From Paenibacillus sp. FSL R5-0623 (GTDB taxonomy: Bacteria; Bacillota; Bacilli; Paenibacillales; Paenibacillaceae): a stretch of DNA of 64,000 bases. Below the pieces are notes generated by a model. That model ran no database searches. It was not told the origin of the DNA and saw nothing but the letters and a program-made list of their open reading frames with translations. A program made the position numbers and the translations under genes. The DNA is taken from positions 1,736,001-1,800,000 of the forward strand of contig NZ_CP150233.1 in the NCBI RefSeq assembly GCF_037974265.1. The letters run 5' to 3'. Shown here in pieces: positions 25,289 through 33,721 of this stretch; the stretch's first letter is position 1; every line of letters begins with the position of its first letter.

Positions 25289-25474
25289 ATGACATTTTAT
25301 GGAGTAGCTTTAATTGCAATAACCGCAATCTTAATTATTATAGGTGTTCGAAGCAAACGGAAAGTGATTTTTAGATGGGGTATAGCCAGTTTAATTTTAT
25401 TGCTCGTACTCATCATTCCGTCATTCATCATGGGATTCATGGACGGCTTTGCTAATGGATGGTCAGCGAGATGA
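25289..25474 (+). CDS. Small membrane protein
   Basis: A 61-residue protein with two membrane segments (about 4-20 and 30-52). GGAGG at 25276-25280 selects ATG 25289. Its stop overlaps the ATG of the following Nudix gene (ATGA), suggesting coupled translation. Function unknown. Confidence 0.65.
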   Translation: MTFYGVALIAITAILIIIGVRSKRKVIFRWGIASLILLLVLIIPSFIMGFMDGFANGWSAR

Positions 25475-25962
25475 TCACTGCAGATAACAATAATATATCG
25501 TATGAACAAAATCACAACAAATTCAACTTCCGTGTGGCAGGTATTGTGATGGATGCGGGAAGAGTTCTTTTGCATACGACTGAACAGGATGCTTTCTGGA
25601 ATCTGCCCGGAGGTCGGGTGAAATTAAACGAGACAACAGAAGCGGCTATTGTGCGAGAGATGATGGAGGAACTGGGGGTTCATGTAGAAGCGCAAAGGCT
25701 CGCATATGTTAGTGAAGATTTCTTTGAATATGATGGCCTGAAGTATCATGAAGTTGGCTTTTATTATGTCATCACATTGCCGCAAGCCCATAAGCTATAT
25801 AGTGAAACTGAATTCAAAGGTTTAGAAGATAACGGTAAGTTAATTTTCAGATGGTTTTCCTTGGACGAACTGGAGCGGATGGAAGTCTATCCTGTGTTTT
25901 TGAAAAAGGAACTGACTAATCTCCTTGATGCAAAAGGCATCAAACACTTCATTCAGAAATAG
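25471..25962 (+). CDS. Nudix hydrolase
   Basis: A 163-residue Nudix protein with the box G-x5-E-x7-REMMEELGV around residues 46-68 (NLPGGRVKLNETTE). The ATG at 25471 overlaps the upstream stop. The pattern FRVAGIVMDAGRVLLHTTEQDAFWNLPGGRV is that of a small Nudix family common in Bacillus and Paenibacillus. Tyr-rich strands follow (FFEYDGLKYHEVGFYYVI). The substrate cannot be inferred. Confidence 0.87.
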   Translation: MITADNNNISYEQNHNKFNFRVAGIVMDAGRVLLHTTEQDAFWNLPGGRVKLNETTEAAIVREMMEELGVHVEAQRLAYVSEDFFEYDGLKYHEVGFYYVITLPQAHKLYSETEFKGLEDNGKLIFRWFSLDELERMEVYPVFLKKELTNLLDAKGIKHFIQK

Positions 25963-25976
25963 AGCGATAGGTGCCT

Positions 25977-26547
25977 ATGGACATTACATTTATTCGTCAT
26001 GGTCATGGCGAACACTTGGTAGATTACCCTAATCAATTAAATTGCCTGCACCCTGGCCTCACTGAATTGGGGAAAAGCCAGGTTATAGCGTTGCGTAAAC
26101 AAGTGTTTTTTGCACCTGAAGACGTCATTTTGGTCAGTCCAACAAAACGTACTATTGAAACAGCACAACTTCTCATCCCTAACAAAAATCTTGTGTTCTT
26201 AAGCCCGCTGGTTGGCCCAAGAATGTTTCCTCAGAGTCCAGAGTTTTGTACCTTTCGTCTGCGATCAGACCTACTCCAAGGAAGAACTCGGCCATCAGTA
26301 TACTGACTTAAGAATGGTTGAGTTGGGGTTGGATTGTTGGGAAGAGAGTATTAATCAGATGGATGCACGTCGATTCAAGATATTAGCTGAGCAGCTTCTT
26401 GAATGGTGCAGGCAACAGAGCGGCAATACGTTTATCATTTCCCATGATGGTACGATATCGAACTACAGGATGTTACTCGGAGAACAAGGGTTAACCAAAA
26501 GTGATTTTCTTGGTGAAGCAGGGCAGTACACGATCAGGAACTTTTAA
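25977..26547 (+). pseudogene. Histidine phosphatase gene interrupted by a frameshift
   Basis: The first part (ITFIRHGHGEH, RHG near residue 6) and the second (PFVCDQTYSKEELGHQ, then FIISHDGTISNY with the second catalytic histidine) belong to one phosphatase of about 190 residues. They lie in different frames. The junction falls at the T4 run 26244-26247: removing one T restores PEF-VPFVCDQT. Beyond that point the upstream frame runs into a stop at 26304. Either a real inactivating mutation or a homopolymer sequencing error. Confidence 0.72.
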
Positions 26548-26640
26548 CGATCTAAGGAGATCCCATCAATCTCTTTTACTACACATTACACAAGGAATCT
26601 GCTTTATAAGCGACTATAACTGCACTTAGGGGGATTTTCA

Positions 26641-27156
26641 ATGAAGTTATCGGATTATGAGTATCTAACTTTGGCTCTGGAAGAAGCAGAACAATCACTT
26701 ACTGAAGGAACGTATCCGATTGGTGCGATAATCGTGGATGTGGATGGGATTGTCGTGAGTAAAGGCAGGAACCGAGTCTTCTCGGATTGCGACCCCACCG
26801 CACATGCTGAGGTGGATGCCATTCGTCGGGCAGGAAAACATTTGCTGGATGTGGACAACAAGAGATTCACGAAGAAAAAAGACTTGACGCTCTATACCAC
26901 CTGTGAACCATGTCCCATGTGTTCGTGCACCATACTAATGTCGGGGATTAAAAAGATTGTATGGGCAGCAGATGATGAAGAATATGGCGGGCTTCGACGT
27001 TTCAAGGAAGGACCTCATTTTATCCATATGTTTGACACGCTATCCTGTGTTGCAGCACCCTATCTTGATCTGGAAAACAGACAGAGGGCTTTGCTCGCCA
27101 AATGGAATATTAGTAGAGGTTTGCTTAATACAGAATGGGAGATTCCTAAACAATGA
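26641..27156 (+). CDS. Nucleoside/cytosine-type deaminase
   Basis: A 171-residue zinc deaminase. HAEVDA supplies the zinc histidine and the proton-shuttling glutamate, and CEPCPMC supplies the two zinc cysteines (P-C-x2-C). The order and spacing are those of the CMP/dCMP deaminase superfamily (TadA, guanine deaminase, CodA-like). The VWAADDEEYGGLRRF segment differs from TadA, so tRNA editing is unlikely. GGGGG lies seven bases before the ATG. Confidence 0.9.
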   Translation: MKLSDYEYLTLALEEAEQSLTEGTYPIGAIIVDVDGIVVSKGRNRVFSDCDPTAHAEVDAIRRAGKHLLDVDNKRFTKKKDLTLYTTCEPCPMCSCTILMSGIKKIVWAADDEEYGGLRRFKEGPHFIHMFDTLSCVAAPYLDLENRQRALLAKWNISRGLLNTEWEIPKQ

Positions 27157-27182
27157 TCTTAATCCAAAGGAGATGAATCCAC

Positions 27183-27725
27183 ATGGAATTCGTGGGAGAG
27201 AGGGTAAGAGTAACATCAGTCACAGAGCAGGACCTCGACTTCATATGTCAACTTGAATGTGACACAAACATATGGAGCTTTGAAGAAACTGTAGAAACGG
27301 ATGAGGAAAAGGTCCGTGAGAAATATCGCAGTCATTTTGCTGTCGCAGATGATAAACCGTATGCCTATGATTTCGTTATACGCCGCATGGATGATCAGGA
27401 AGATACACCCATTGGTATCGTTCAAATGTGGAGTTATGTGGATTACCGAAAAAGCTGGGAACTTGGATTCGCCGTACTTTCGGAATATGCAGGCAACGGA
27501 TATGGGAGCGAGGCTACCCGTCTTTTGTTACAATTTGCATTTCAAGAGTTACAAGCTCATAAGGTCGTCGGCATGTGCAATTCACAAAATGTTCGCTCAG
27601 CTGCACTGATGCAGCATGTAGGTATGATACGGGAGGCCGTCTTCCAGGAAGAATTGTGGTGGAACAATCAGTGGACAGACCAGTATTTTTTCTCGATTTT
27701 GGATAGAGAGTTTAAGCCAGTCTAA
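27183..27725 (+). CDS. GNAT acetyltransferase, RimJ/RimL type
   Basis: A 180-residue GNAT. It has an N-terminal strand pattern (VGERVRVTSVTEQDLDFI), then WELGFAVLSEYAGNGYGSEATRLLL for acetyl-CoA binding, and NSQNVRSAALMQHVGMIREA as the conserved last helix. AAAGGAG precedes the ATG. A single gene in a run of small plus-strand genes; substrate unknown. Confidence 0.9.
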   Translation: MEFVGERVRVTSVTEQDLDFICQLECDTNIWSFEETVETDEEKVREKYRSHFAVADDKPYAYDFVIRRMDDQEDTPIGIVQMWSYVDYRKSWELGFAVLSEYAGNGYGSEATRLLLQFAFQELQAHKVVGMCNSQNVRSAALMQHVGMIREAVFQEELWWNNQWTDQYFFSILDREFKPV

Positions 27726-27745
27726 TAGATACGGGAGGAAATCAG

Positions 27746-28408
27746 ATGACTACGTTGGTTCTGCTAAGTGATTTGGTATTCGAATCTAACGATAAATTGG
27801 ATCAGAAAATATTACGCTTATTCAACCGTGAACAGCCTTCCATCGGATATATTCCTTCGTGTTCCGATCCGGAGCGGAAATATTTTGAACACACCAGACG
27901 TTATTATAATCAACTAGGAATAGATAACATTCAATATTATGATCTTGATCTGGAGTATGAGGAGAGCACATTTGACTCTATTTTCGAATGTGATGCGATT
28001 CATCTATCCGGAGGAAATACGTTTTATTTTCTAAGTTTATTACAGAAGAGAAATGTGCTTGGTTTGTTGCGTTCCTATGTGAAGAGTGGTGGCATTCTGA
28101 TTGGGGTCAGCGCAGGCAGTATTCTGACTACACCTACGATCGAGATAGCTGGGTATGGAGAAGATGCAGATGAGAACGAAGTGGGTTTGGATGATATGAA
28201 GGCGCTGGGGCTCGTTGATTTTGAGTTTGCACCGCACTGGGATGGTTCGGAAAATACCCTGAATTCATTAAGAGAGTATACCCGTGTTAATCGTACGGCG
28301 GTTTATGCGTGCCAAGATGGTGGCGGGCTTGTAAAGAATGGTGAAAGCGTAGAATTATATGGAAATGTGCGTCTCGTAGATTACAAAGAAAGGGGGTCTG
28401 TTTCATGA
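27746..28408 (+). CDS. Peptidase S51-type (class I glutamine amidotransferase-like) protein
   Basis: A 220-residue protein of the dipeptidase E/cyanophycinase-like family. The nucleophile serine lies in the elbow GVSAGS (about residue 127), and the preceding LSGGNTFYFL glycine-rich turn is typical. A histidine in APHWDG near residue 169 completes a likely active site. Its stop overlaps the PhzF gene by ATGA, so the two are co-translated. It could hydrolyse Asp-X dipeptides or a related amide. Confidence 0.88.
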   Translation: MTTLVLLSDLVFESNDKLDQKILRLFNREQPSIGYIPSCSDPERKYFEHTRRYYNQLGIDNIQYYDLDLEYEESTFDSIFECDAIHLSGGNTFYFLSLLQKRNVLGLLRSYVKSGGILIGVSAGSILTTPTIEIAGYGEDADENEVGLDDMKALGLVDFEFAPHWDGSENTLNSLREYTRVNRTAVYACQDGGGLVKNGESVELYGNVRLVDYKERGSVS

Positions 28409-29298
28409 GTAATATTACGGTCTATCATTATGATGCTTTCTCTACAGTTCCTGGTCAAGGTAACCCGGCAGGAGTGGTTTTTGATGCGGATCATTTCAGT
28501 GAGAAGGAGATGCAGCAGATCGCTTATAAGGTTGGTTTTAATGAGACAGTATTTGTGTTGAACTCTGAAATAGCTGACGTCAGATTACGTTATTTTACAC
28601 CGGGCCATGAGATTAATCTGTGTGGTCATGCCACAATGGCATCACTGTATGGTTTGAAGACGCGTGGGATGTTAAGTGACAAAGAGTTAATCACGATTGA
28701 AACCAATGTAGGTACATTACCCATACGATTTGAGTGCAATACCGACACCATTTACATGGAAATGAAACAGGATCAGCCGCAGTTTATACCGTTCCAGGGG
28801 GATATCGAGAAGCTGGTAAGCGCCATTAATCTAACTCTAGATGAGGTTGACCTTTCTACGCCAATCGTTTATGGAAGTACAGGGACCTGGACGGTATTAA
28901 TCCCGATTCGTGAACTGAACTCTTTTATGAAAATGAAACCGGATTCTTCCCTGTTCCCAGGAATTTTAATTGAGAATCCCAAAGCTTCCCTGCATCCCTT
29001 TTGTTTCGAAACCCGTGATTCCGATGCGATGATGCATGCCAGACATTTTTCATCACCTTACTCTGGTACGACGGAAGATCCAGTGACTGGAACAGCCTCC
29101 GGGGTAATGGGTGCTTATTATTTAACCTATGTGAAACCGGAGATTGATGAGGTACAGTTTTTGGTAGAGCAAGGACATGAGATTGGAAGAGATGGAAAGG
29201 TTCAAGTGAGTGTGATTCGAGATGGTGAGGATATGGATGTCAGAATAAAGGGGACAGCTGTTTTTGTGCGTGAACTGAACGTTGAATTGGACACCTGA
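28405..29298 (+). CDS. PhzF family isomerase/epimerase-like protein
   Basis: A 297-residue PhzF-fold protein. DAFSTVPGQGNPAGVV is the family opening. The catalytic glutamate lies in GFNETVFVL (about 45), ELNLCGHATMA-type block (HEINLCGHATMAS) near 70-82, and TEDPVTGTASGVMGAY near 225-240. Members include phenazine synthase PhzF and diaminopimelate-epimerase-like enzymes. There are no phenazine genes here, so phenazine synthesis is not implied. Coupled to the S51 peptidase gene. Confidence 0.92.
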   Translation: MSNITVYHYDAFSTVPGQGNPAGVVFDADHFSEKEMQQIAYKVGFNETVFVLNSEIADVRLRYFTPGHEINLCGHATMASLYGLKTRGMLSDKELITIETNVGTLPIRFECNTDTIYMEMKQDQPQFIPFQGDIEKLVSAINLTLDEVDLSTPIVYGSTGTWTVLIPIRELNSFMKMKPDSSLFPGILIENPKASLHPFCFETRDSDAMMHARHFSSPYSGTTEDPVTGTASGVMGAYYLTYVKPEIDEVQFLVEQGHEIGRDGKVQVSVIRDGEDMDVRIKGTAVFVRELNVELDT

Positions 29299-29363
29299 TC
29301 TTCTACATAAAGGAGAGACTGTTATTGAATTAAAAGACTGTTTTAGATAGCGTTACTCGTGTC

Positions 29364-30086
29364 TTGAAAGAAGAATTAACGGATGCCTTGGTGGGAATAT
29401 ATTTACACGGTTCCATGGCCATGGGATGCTTTCATCCAAATCAGAGTGATATCGATATATTGGTTGTTAGCCGGGAAAAGCGGTCTGCTGACACCTATCG
29501 AAGGATAGCAAAAAAGCTAATGCATATTGAAGATGAGATGCACATTACGAAAGGTTTTGAACTCAGTATTGTACTGGAATCTACGATTGTAAGTATGGCA
29601 TACCCTACTCCTTTCGAATTTCATTATTCTGCCTATCACCGGGAGAAATATCGAACGGATGAGCAATATCTCTGTGGTGGATATGAAGATCCGGATCTGG
29701 TAGCACATATGGCGGTCATCTATGATCGAGGTATTGTGCTGGATGGTAAACCCATTAAGGATCTGTTCCAACCGGAAAATCGTGAATATATGATTACCTC
29801 AATTACATCGGACGTGAGTTCAGCTATGGAAGAAATTGCGGACAACCCAGTCTACTATGTATTGAGTCTATCCCGGGTTCTTTTGTACGTGAAAGATTCA
29901 GTCATTCATTCCAAGCGAGAAGCAGGAGAATGGGCACTTACAAACCTTCCCACTAAATACAAGGAAGTCATCTCACAAAGTCTTGCAAAGTACAATGGTG
30001 ATTTGGAGAATGTGAATTTGAGTGAAGCTTTACTTCTGGAGTATGCGGAATATATGTTGAATCAGATCCAATTGAAGGGAGATTAA
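29364..30086 (+). CDS. Aminoglycoside-nucleotidyltransferase-like protein, N terminus possibly interrupted by a stop
   Basis: About 240 residues. The nucleotidyltransferase motif is GIYLHGSMAMGCF followed by SDIDILVV, giving G-S and two metal aspartates. A C-terminal helical domain of the AadA/ANT(9) kind follows. The visible start is TTG 29364, which has no ribosome site. AGGAGAG instead leads to TTG 29325 in the same frame, whose third codon is TAA (29331-29333); after it the frame reads KTVLDSVTRVL, a natural N terminus. A nonsense mutation at codon 3 is therefore likely, unless translation restarts. Confidence 0.7.
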   Translation: MKEELTDALVGIYLHGSMAMGCFHPNQSDIDILVVSREKRSADTYRRIAKKLMHIEDEMHITKGFELSIVLESTIVSMAYPTPFEFHYSAYHREKYRTDEQYLCGGYEDPDLVAHMAVIYDRGIVLDGKPIKDLFQPENREYMITSITSDVSSAMEEIADNPVYYVLSLSRVLLYVKDSVIHSKREAGEWALTNLPTKYKEVISQSLAKYNGDLENVNLSEALLLEYAEYMLNQIQLKGD

Positions 30087-30090
30087 CATT

Positions 30091-30543
30091 TTGCAAATTT
30101 TTGATATTCGGCAGAAGCCGGACGTGCTGCAAGAAGCAGTGCAGTATTTCTGGAAACAATGGGGTTCGGAATCAAGCTTCCACTTCTATCGGGATTGTAT
30201 AGAGCGTTCTGTGGAGACAGATAGTGATGTACCAAGGTTTTATGTGATGCTGGACGGAGACCGAATTATCGGTGGGTACGCTTTGTTACGAAGTGATCTG
30301 AATAGCAGGCAGGATCTCTTTCCCTGGTTTGCGTGTCTTCATGTTGATCCAGAATATCGGGGCCGAAACCTGGGTGGACAACTCCAGAACCATGCATTGA
30401 ATGAGGTGAAAACAAAAGGGTATGACAAGCTGTATTTATGTACTGATCTGACCGATTATTATGAAAAAAATAACTGGGCCTATATCGGTAAAGGATATCT
30501 ACTTGATGATGAAGAGACGAGAATCTATGAATATAAGATTTGA
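30091..30543 (+). CDS. GNAT acetyltransferase
   Basis: A 150-residue GNAT. Motif A reads LHVDPEYRGRNLGGQLQNHAL, and DYYEKNNWAYIGKGY is the C-terminal helix-strand. TTG at 30091 is used, with AAGGGAG upstream, giving MQIFDIRQKPD as start. It follows the nucleotidyltransferase-like gene by four bases, so the two may be co-transcribed. Substrate unknown. Confidence 0.87.
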   Translation: MQIFDIRQKPDVLQEAVQYFWKQWGSESSFHFYRDCIERSVETDSDVPRFYVMLDGDRIIGGYALLRSDLNSRQDLFPWFACLHVDPEYRGRNLGGQLQNHALNEVKTKGYDKLYLCTDLTDYYEKNNWAYIGKGYLLDDEETRIYEYKI

Positions 30544-30550
30544 TCATGGA

Positions 30551-30590
30551 TCTACCACTCCCTGAGTTGAGTGGTAGATTTTTTATTTTA
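30551..30590 (+). terminator. Intrinsic terminator
   Basis: TCTACCACT pairs perfectly with AGTGGTAGA around ten bases, followed by TTTTTTATTTT. Confidence 0.9.
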
Positions 30591-30664
30591 ACTGATAAGC
30601 ACGCTAAATGCCCCTTACATCCACCAGAAAAGTTAACTGAGGAAAAATATGCTAGAATAGGGAG

Positions 30665-30810
30665 TGATAATTTTATGGACTCGGTGTGTATGCGCTGATC
30701 CTGTTTATTAAGCTAGCCCGACGTGGGATTCAGGCATTGGATACTACCTGAATGAGAAACGCGGAGAGCGTTTCTAACGTTCACCATCTCACACTCGAAC
30801 AGAATTATCA
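30665..30810 (+). ncRNA. Candidate structured RNA or leader (unknown class)
   Basis: In the 342-base gap before 30886, TGATAATT (30665-30672) pairs perfectly with AATTATCA (30803-30810) and encloses two strong hairpins. These are ATTCAGG with CCTGAAT (30728-30734 and 30747-30753), and AGAAACGC with GCGTTTCT around GGAGA (30755-30775). TAGAAT at 30652-30657 could be a -10 box just upstream. No reading frame explains the sequence. Whether it is a separate RNA or the leader of the next gene is open. Confidence 0.4.
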
Positions 30811-30885
30811 TTTTTCTCTCAGTGTTTTATCTTTTCTATTCTAGTATGATTAACGCATCATCCCAGTAAAGAGAGGGTTAATAAC

Positions 30886-31659
30886 ATGGAAGCTTTTTTA
30901 GAACAAATTAACGAGTTAAACGAGCTTCAGAAAGATCTGGTCAGCATACATCCTTTATTTGCAGAACATTATCCAGTGGTTGTAGCCTATGAGGCTTTAT
31001 TATATATCTATGATTATTCGTCCAAAACGCAGCAATATGAGTGGGTGAAGACGGTACCGGACGATTTTCCAGATGAATGCCTTGCCGCTATGCCGGTGCA
31101 CCATATGGACGGACGAATGTGTGCGATCGTAACGGATGCAGTGTTCAAAGATCTGGAGCAGAAAGTTTATCTGTTCCACGAATATGTTCATTGTTATGTA
31201 TATGAGAAATATGATGAACGGATCGTGGGCCGTCTCCAGATTAAGCATAAAATGGACCAACTCAAGCGTGTAACATGGGAACTGGATTATGAGTTTCCGT
31301 ATGAAGATGAAATCGTTGTGGAACGGATTAACTCATTGTTGTCTGCTTTGAAGAGTAAAGACCTGATACAAGTACACACAGCTAGAAAGGCGTTGTTCAC
31401 TTCATTAAATGAAGAACAAGCCGAGTATTGGAGCTGGTTGGAGTGGAACGAGGGTTACGCGCGTTATATTGAGAATCTGATTCGGGCAAAATTTGGACAG
31501 GAAAGCAATCATATGGGAGACACAGCCCCGTTTAACCGCTTGATGTTCTATGAATGTGGGTCGGAATACATTGCTCTGCTTGTTAAGCAGCACCCGGAAT
31601 ACCATACGGATCTGGAGCAGCTGTTTGACCGCATGCAAGTGGAGAGAATTCAGGGTTAA
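30886..31659 (+). CDS. Putative zinc metallopeptidase (HExxH)
   Basis: A 257-residue soluble protein with HEYVH near residue 100 in LFHEYVHCYVYEKY. It is followed about 90 residues later by EWNEGYARYIE, whose glutamate and E-G-x-A pattern suit the third zinc ligand of gluzincin-type enzymes. No signal peptide. AGAGAGGG precedes the ATG. I do not recognise a named family, so peptidase activity is an inference from the motif. Confidence 0.65.
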   Translation: MEAFLEQINELNELQKDLVSIHPLFAEHYPVVVAYEALLYIYDYSSKTQQYEWVKTVPDDFPDECLAAMPVHHMDGRMCAIVTDAVFKDLEQKVYLFHEYVHCYVYEKYDERIVGRLQIKHKMDQLKRVTWELDYEFPYEDEIVVERINSLLSALKSKDLIQVHTARKALFTSLNEEQAEYWSWLEWNEGYARYIENLIRAKFGQESNHMGDTAPFNRLMFYECGSEYIALLVKQHPEYHTDLEQLFDRMQVERIQG

Positions 31660-31795
31660 TCACGCATCTACGGTGAAAAAAGGTGGAACCTAGCGAAGTC
31701 TCACTATTCCAGTGATCTGCGTAGCACCAGTAGGTTATATCGTTTCTTTTTACTAAGTATAGTAGAATACTTCCCGATAAAAGGAGATCAACTCT

Positions 31796-32476
31796 ATGCC
31801 GTTACCTATGGTTCATCTCAATATTGCTAATCGAATTGCAGACTCGCTACAAATGCAGGCTGATCGAGGTTCATTCTATCTGGGGAATATCGCCCCGGAT
31901 TCCATACATATGCGCGAAGGTACAACTAGAGATGATAAGGAATACACCCATTTTAACCCGAAAGATGATGGAGATCACGTTGGTGAACTGAAGGATCTTT
32001 ACTCATTCTATATGCAACAACTTACCGATGAAGGCTGGAAGTGGTTTGTGCGAGGATACTTTATGCATGTGCTGACAGACTATTACTGGTTCCGGAGTGT
32101 ACATCCTGAATTCGTCGAACGGGTCAACAAGGTAGATCAACATACAGGCAGTAGCAGATCGAAGGATGAACTAGCGCGTTTATATTACCAGGAGACGGAC
32201 CAGATCGATTTCAATCTTTATCAAGGTTCAAGTTGGAGCGAAGAGGTATGGCAGGTGCTCAACAGTTCACCGGGTTATGACATGACGGATCGTTTAACTG
32301 CTGATGAGATTGTACGCTGGCGGGACCACACGTTTTCTTTTCTTAATGGGGAAGAACCGGGAATTACTCCTGAGTACATTACGGGCGAGAGAGTTCAGGT
32401 ATTTGTCGAAGAGACCGTAGAGCGACTGATCTCTCTGTTGTCTTCATGGGACCCGGAGTTACGTAACTTGATATGA
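31796..32476 (+). CDS. Zinc-dependent phospholipase C-like hydrolase (paralog 2)
   Basis: A 226-residue protein. It begins MPLPMVHLNIANRI, continues FYLGNIAPDSIHMR and YFMHVLTDYYWF, and so shares the metal-ligand pattern (H, D, H, D) of the copy at 19536. Identity between the two looks moderate, with the motifs conserved. AAAGGAG precedes the ATG. The presence of two divergent copies 12 kb apart suggests old duplication or independent gain. Substrate unknown. Confidence 0.77.
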   Translation: MPLPMVHLNIANRIADSLQMQADRGSFYLGNIAPDSIHMREGTTRDDKEYTHFNPKDDGDHVGELKDLYSFYMQQLTDEGWKWFVRGYFMHVLTDYYWFRSVHPEFVERVNKVDQHTGSSRSKDELARLYYQETDQIDFNLYQGSSWSEEVWQVLNSSPGYDMTDRLTADEIVRWRDHTFSFLNGEEPGITPEYITGERVQVFVEETVERLISLLSSWDPELRNLI

Positions 32477-32578
32477 ATATAGATAGTTAGTGCAGTTGAG
32501 TCATACCATTATATACTGTATTTATTACTTCTCTACTCATTACTAGTTTATTAATACTAAGTCAGGGAGGCACGCAGT

Positions 32579-33001
32579 ATGGTGAGATATGTAGGAGTGT
32601 TGCTCGTATTTGTCATTGCCACGTTCATTGCAGGGTGCAGTAAACCGAATGAATCGACTGCGGAAGAGGGACTTCCTCTGTTGATCACCTTAACCTGTAA
32701 TCCAGACCTCACTTTGGAACCATGCCAAGATGTTGAGTTTGATCGATCTGATGAGATACGGATCATGATGGATGCAATACATAAGGCCGAGCGTATGCCC
32801 GGCATTCTCGATTATGGTACACAGTACGACATGAGCATAACAAATGCGGACAGCTCGATAACACGGTATGATCTTTCATTAGGAATGGATCCCAAGATGC
32901 AAGGCCTGTTAGTAAACCATGAAGACACGAACATTGGATATAGCATATCCCTTGAGGATTCGAATCAAATAAGAAGACTGATTCAGCGACGTACAGATTA
33001 A
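32579..33001 (+). CDS. Lipoprotein of unknown function
   Basis: A 140-residue protein. The signal peptide ends in FIAGC (acylated cysteine near residue 20), and the following domain contains two further cysteines (TLTCN, EPCQD) that could form a disulfide. GGGAGG precedes the ATG. It would sit on the outer face of the membrane. No domain is recognised. Confidence 0.75.
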   Translation: MVRYVGVLLVFVIATFIAGCSKPNESTAEEGLPLLITLTCNPDLTLEPCQDVEFDRSDEIRIMMDAIHKAERMPGILDYGTQYDMSITNADSSITRYDLSLGMDPKMQGLLVNHEDTNIGYSISLEDSNQIRRLIQRRTD

Positions 33002-33028
33002 GAAGGTATATGGAACGGAGAAGAACCT

Positions 33029-33589
33029 GTGGATGACAAAATTACCATTGAACCTTTGACGCGATCGGATGCAGATGGAGTGTATCAGGTGTTCAAGACA
33101 ACCATTCCCGCAGCATTTGATCAGGAGGGAATAGGCTCGCTTCTGGATGATATTCAGGATGAAATAACACAGAAAAAAGCGATGATTCACAAGGCATTGC
33201 AAGCAAAGGACAACATCAAAGCAAGTGTATTTTTCCTCGTTGCCAAAATGGGGGATGTTATTGTAGGCACAATCTCGTATGGACCGTGTGGTAAGGAGAT
33301 TCGAGAATGTACACAGGGCCGGCTGAACGATATCGGAGAACTGGGTAGCCTGTATGTGTTGCCCGAGGTTCAAGGACAAGGGGTTGGTTCGGCGCTCATT
33401 CTTGCACTGGTTACTGAACTGCAACGACTGGGGATTCAGCAATTCTGTCTGGATAGCGGTTACCAGATCGCACAGAAGAAGTGGCAACGCAAATTCGGTG
33501 AACCCTATGTCGTGGCGAACAACTATTGGGGCGAAGGAACAGATCATATGGTTTGGCTGTGTGAAGTACAGGATTTTATAGTAAAATGA
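33029..33589 (+). CDS. GNAT acetyltransferase
   Basis: A 186-residue GNAT with motif A LGSLYVLPEVQGQGVGSALI. It is unusual in lacking the common N-Y-terminal helix, ending instead with ANNYWGEGTDHMVWLCEV. The GTG start at 33029 follows ACGGAGAAG. It is followed by a strong terminator. Substrate unknown. Confidence 0.87.
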   Translation: MDDKITIEPLTRSDADGVYQVFKTTIPAAFDQEGIGSLLDDIQDEITQKKAMIHKALQAKDNIKASVFFLVAKMGDVIVGTISYGPCGKEIRECTQGRLNDIGELGSLYVLPEVQGQGVGSALILALVTELQRLGIQQFCLDSGYQIAQKKWQRKFGEPYVVANNYWGEGTDHMVWLCEVQDFIVK

Positions 33590-33596
33590 AATGAAC

Positions 33597-33646
33597 AAAA
33601 GAGATGACGACCTGTATTGTATAGGGGTCATCTCTTTATCTTTTTG
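33597..33646 (+). terminator. Intrinsic terminator
   Basis: AAAGAGATGAC and GTCATCTCTTT form an 11-bp stem with a T-rich tail (TATCTTTTTG). Confidence 0.85.
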
Positions 33647-33721
33647 CATCGATCGTGAACGATTGTTCGTACAGTGTATCATGTGTGTTTTTATGTACCC
33701 GAGAAAAAAAGGAGTGAACAT

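Noticed and set aside
28405..29298. PhzF as a sign of phenazine biosynthesis
   Set aside because: No other phz genes nearby; PhzF-fold proteins are widespread and mostly unrelated to phenazines.
31672..31735. AAGGTGGAACC resembling the T-box antiterminator motif, upstream of the phospholipase-like gene
   Set aside because: No specifier loop, no stem I and no downstream terminator, and the flanking pairing is poor. The gene is not an amino-acid or tRNA-synthetase gene. Judged chance.
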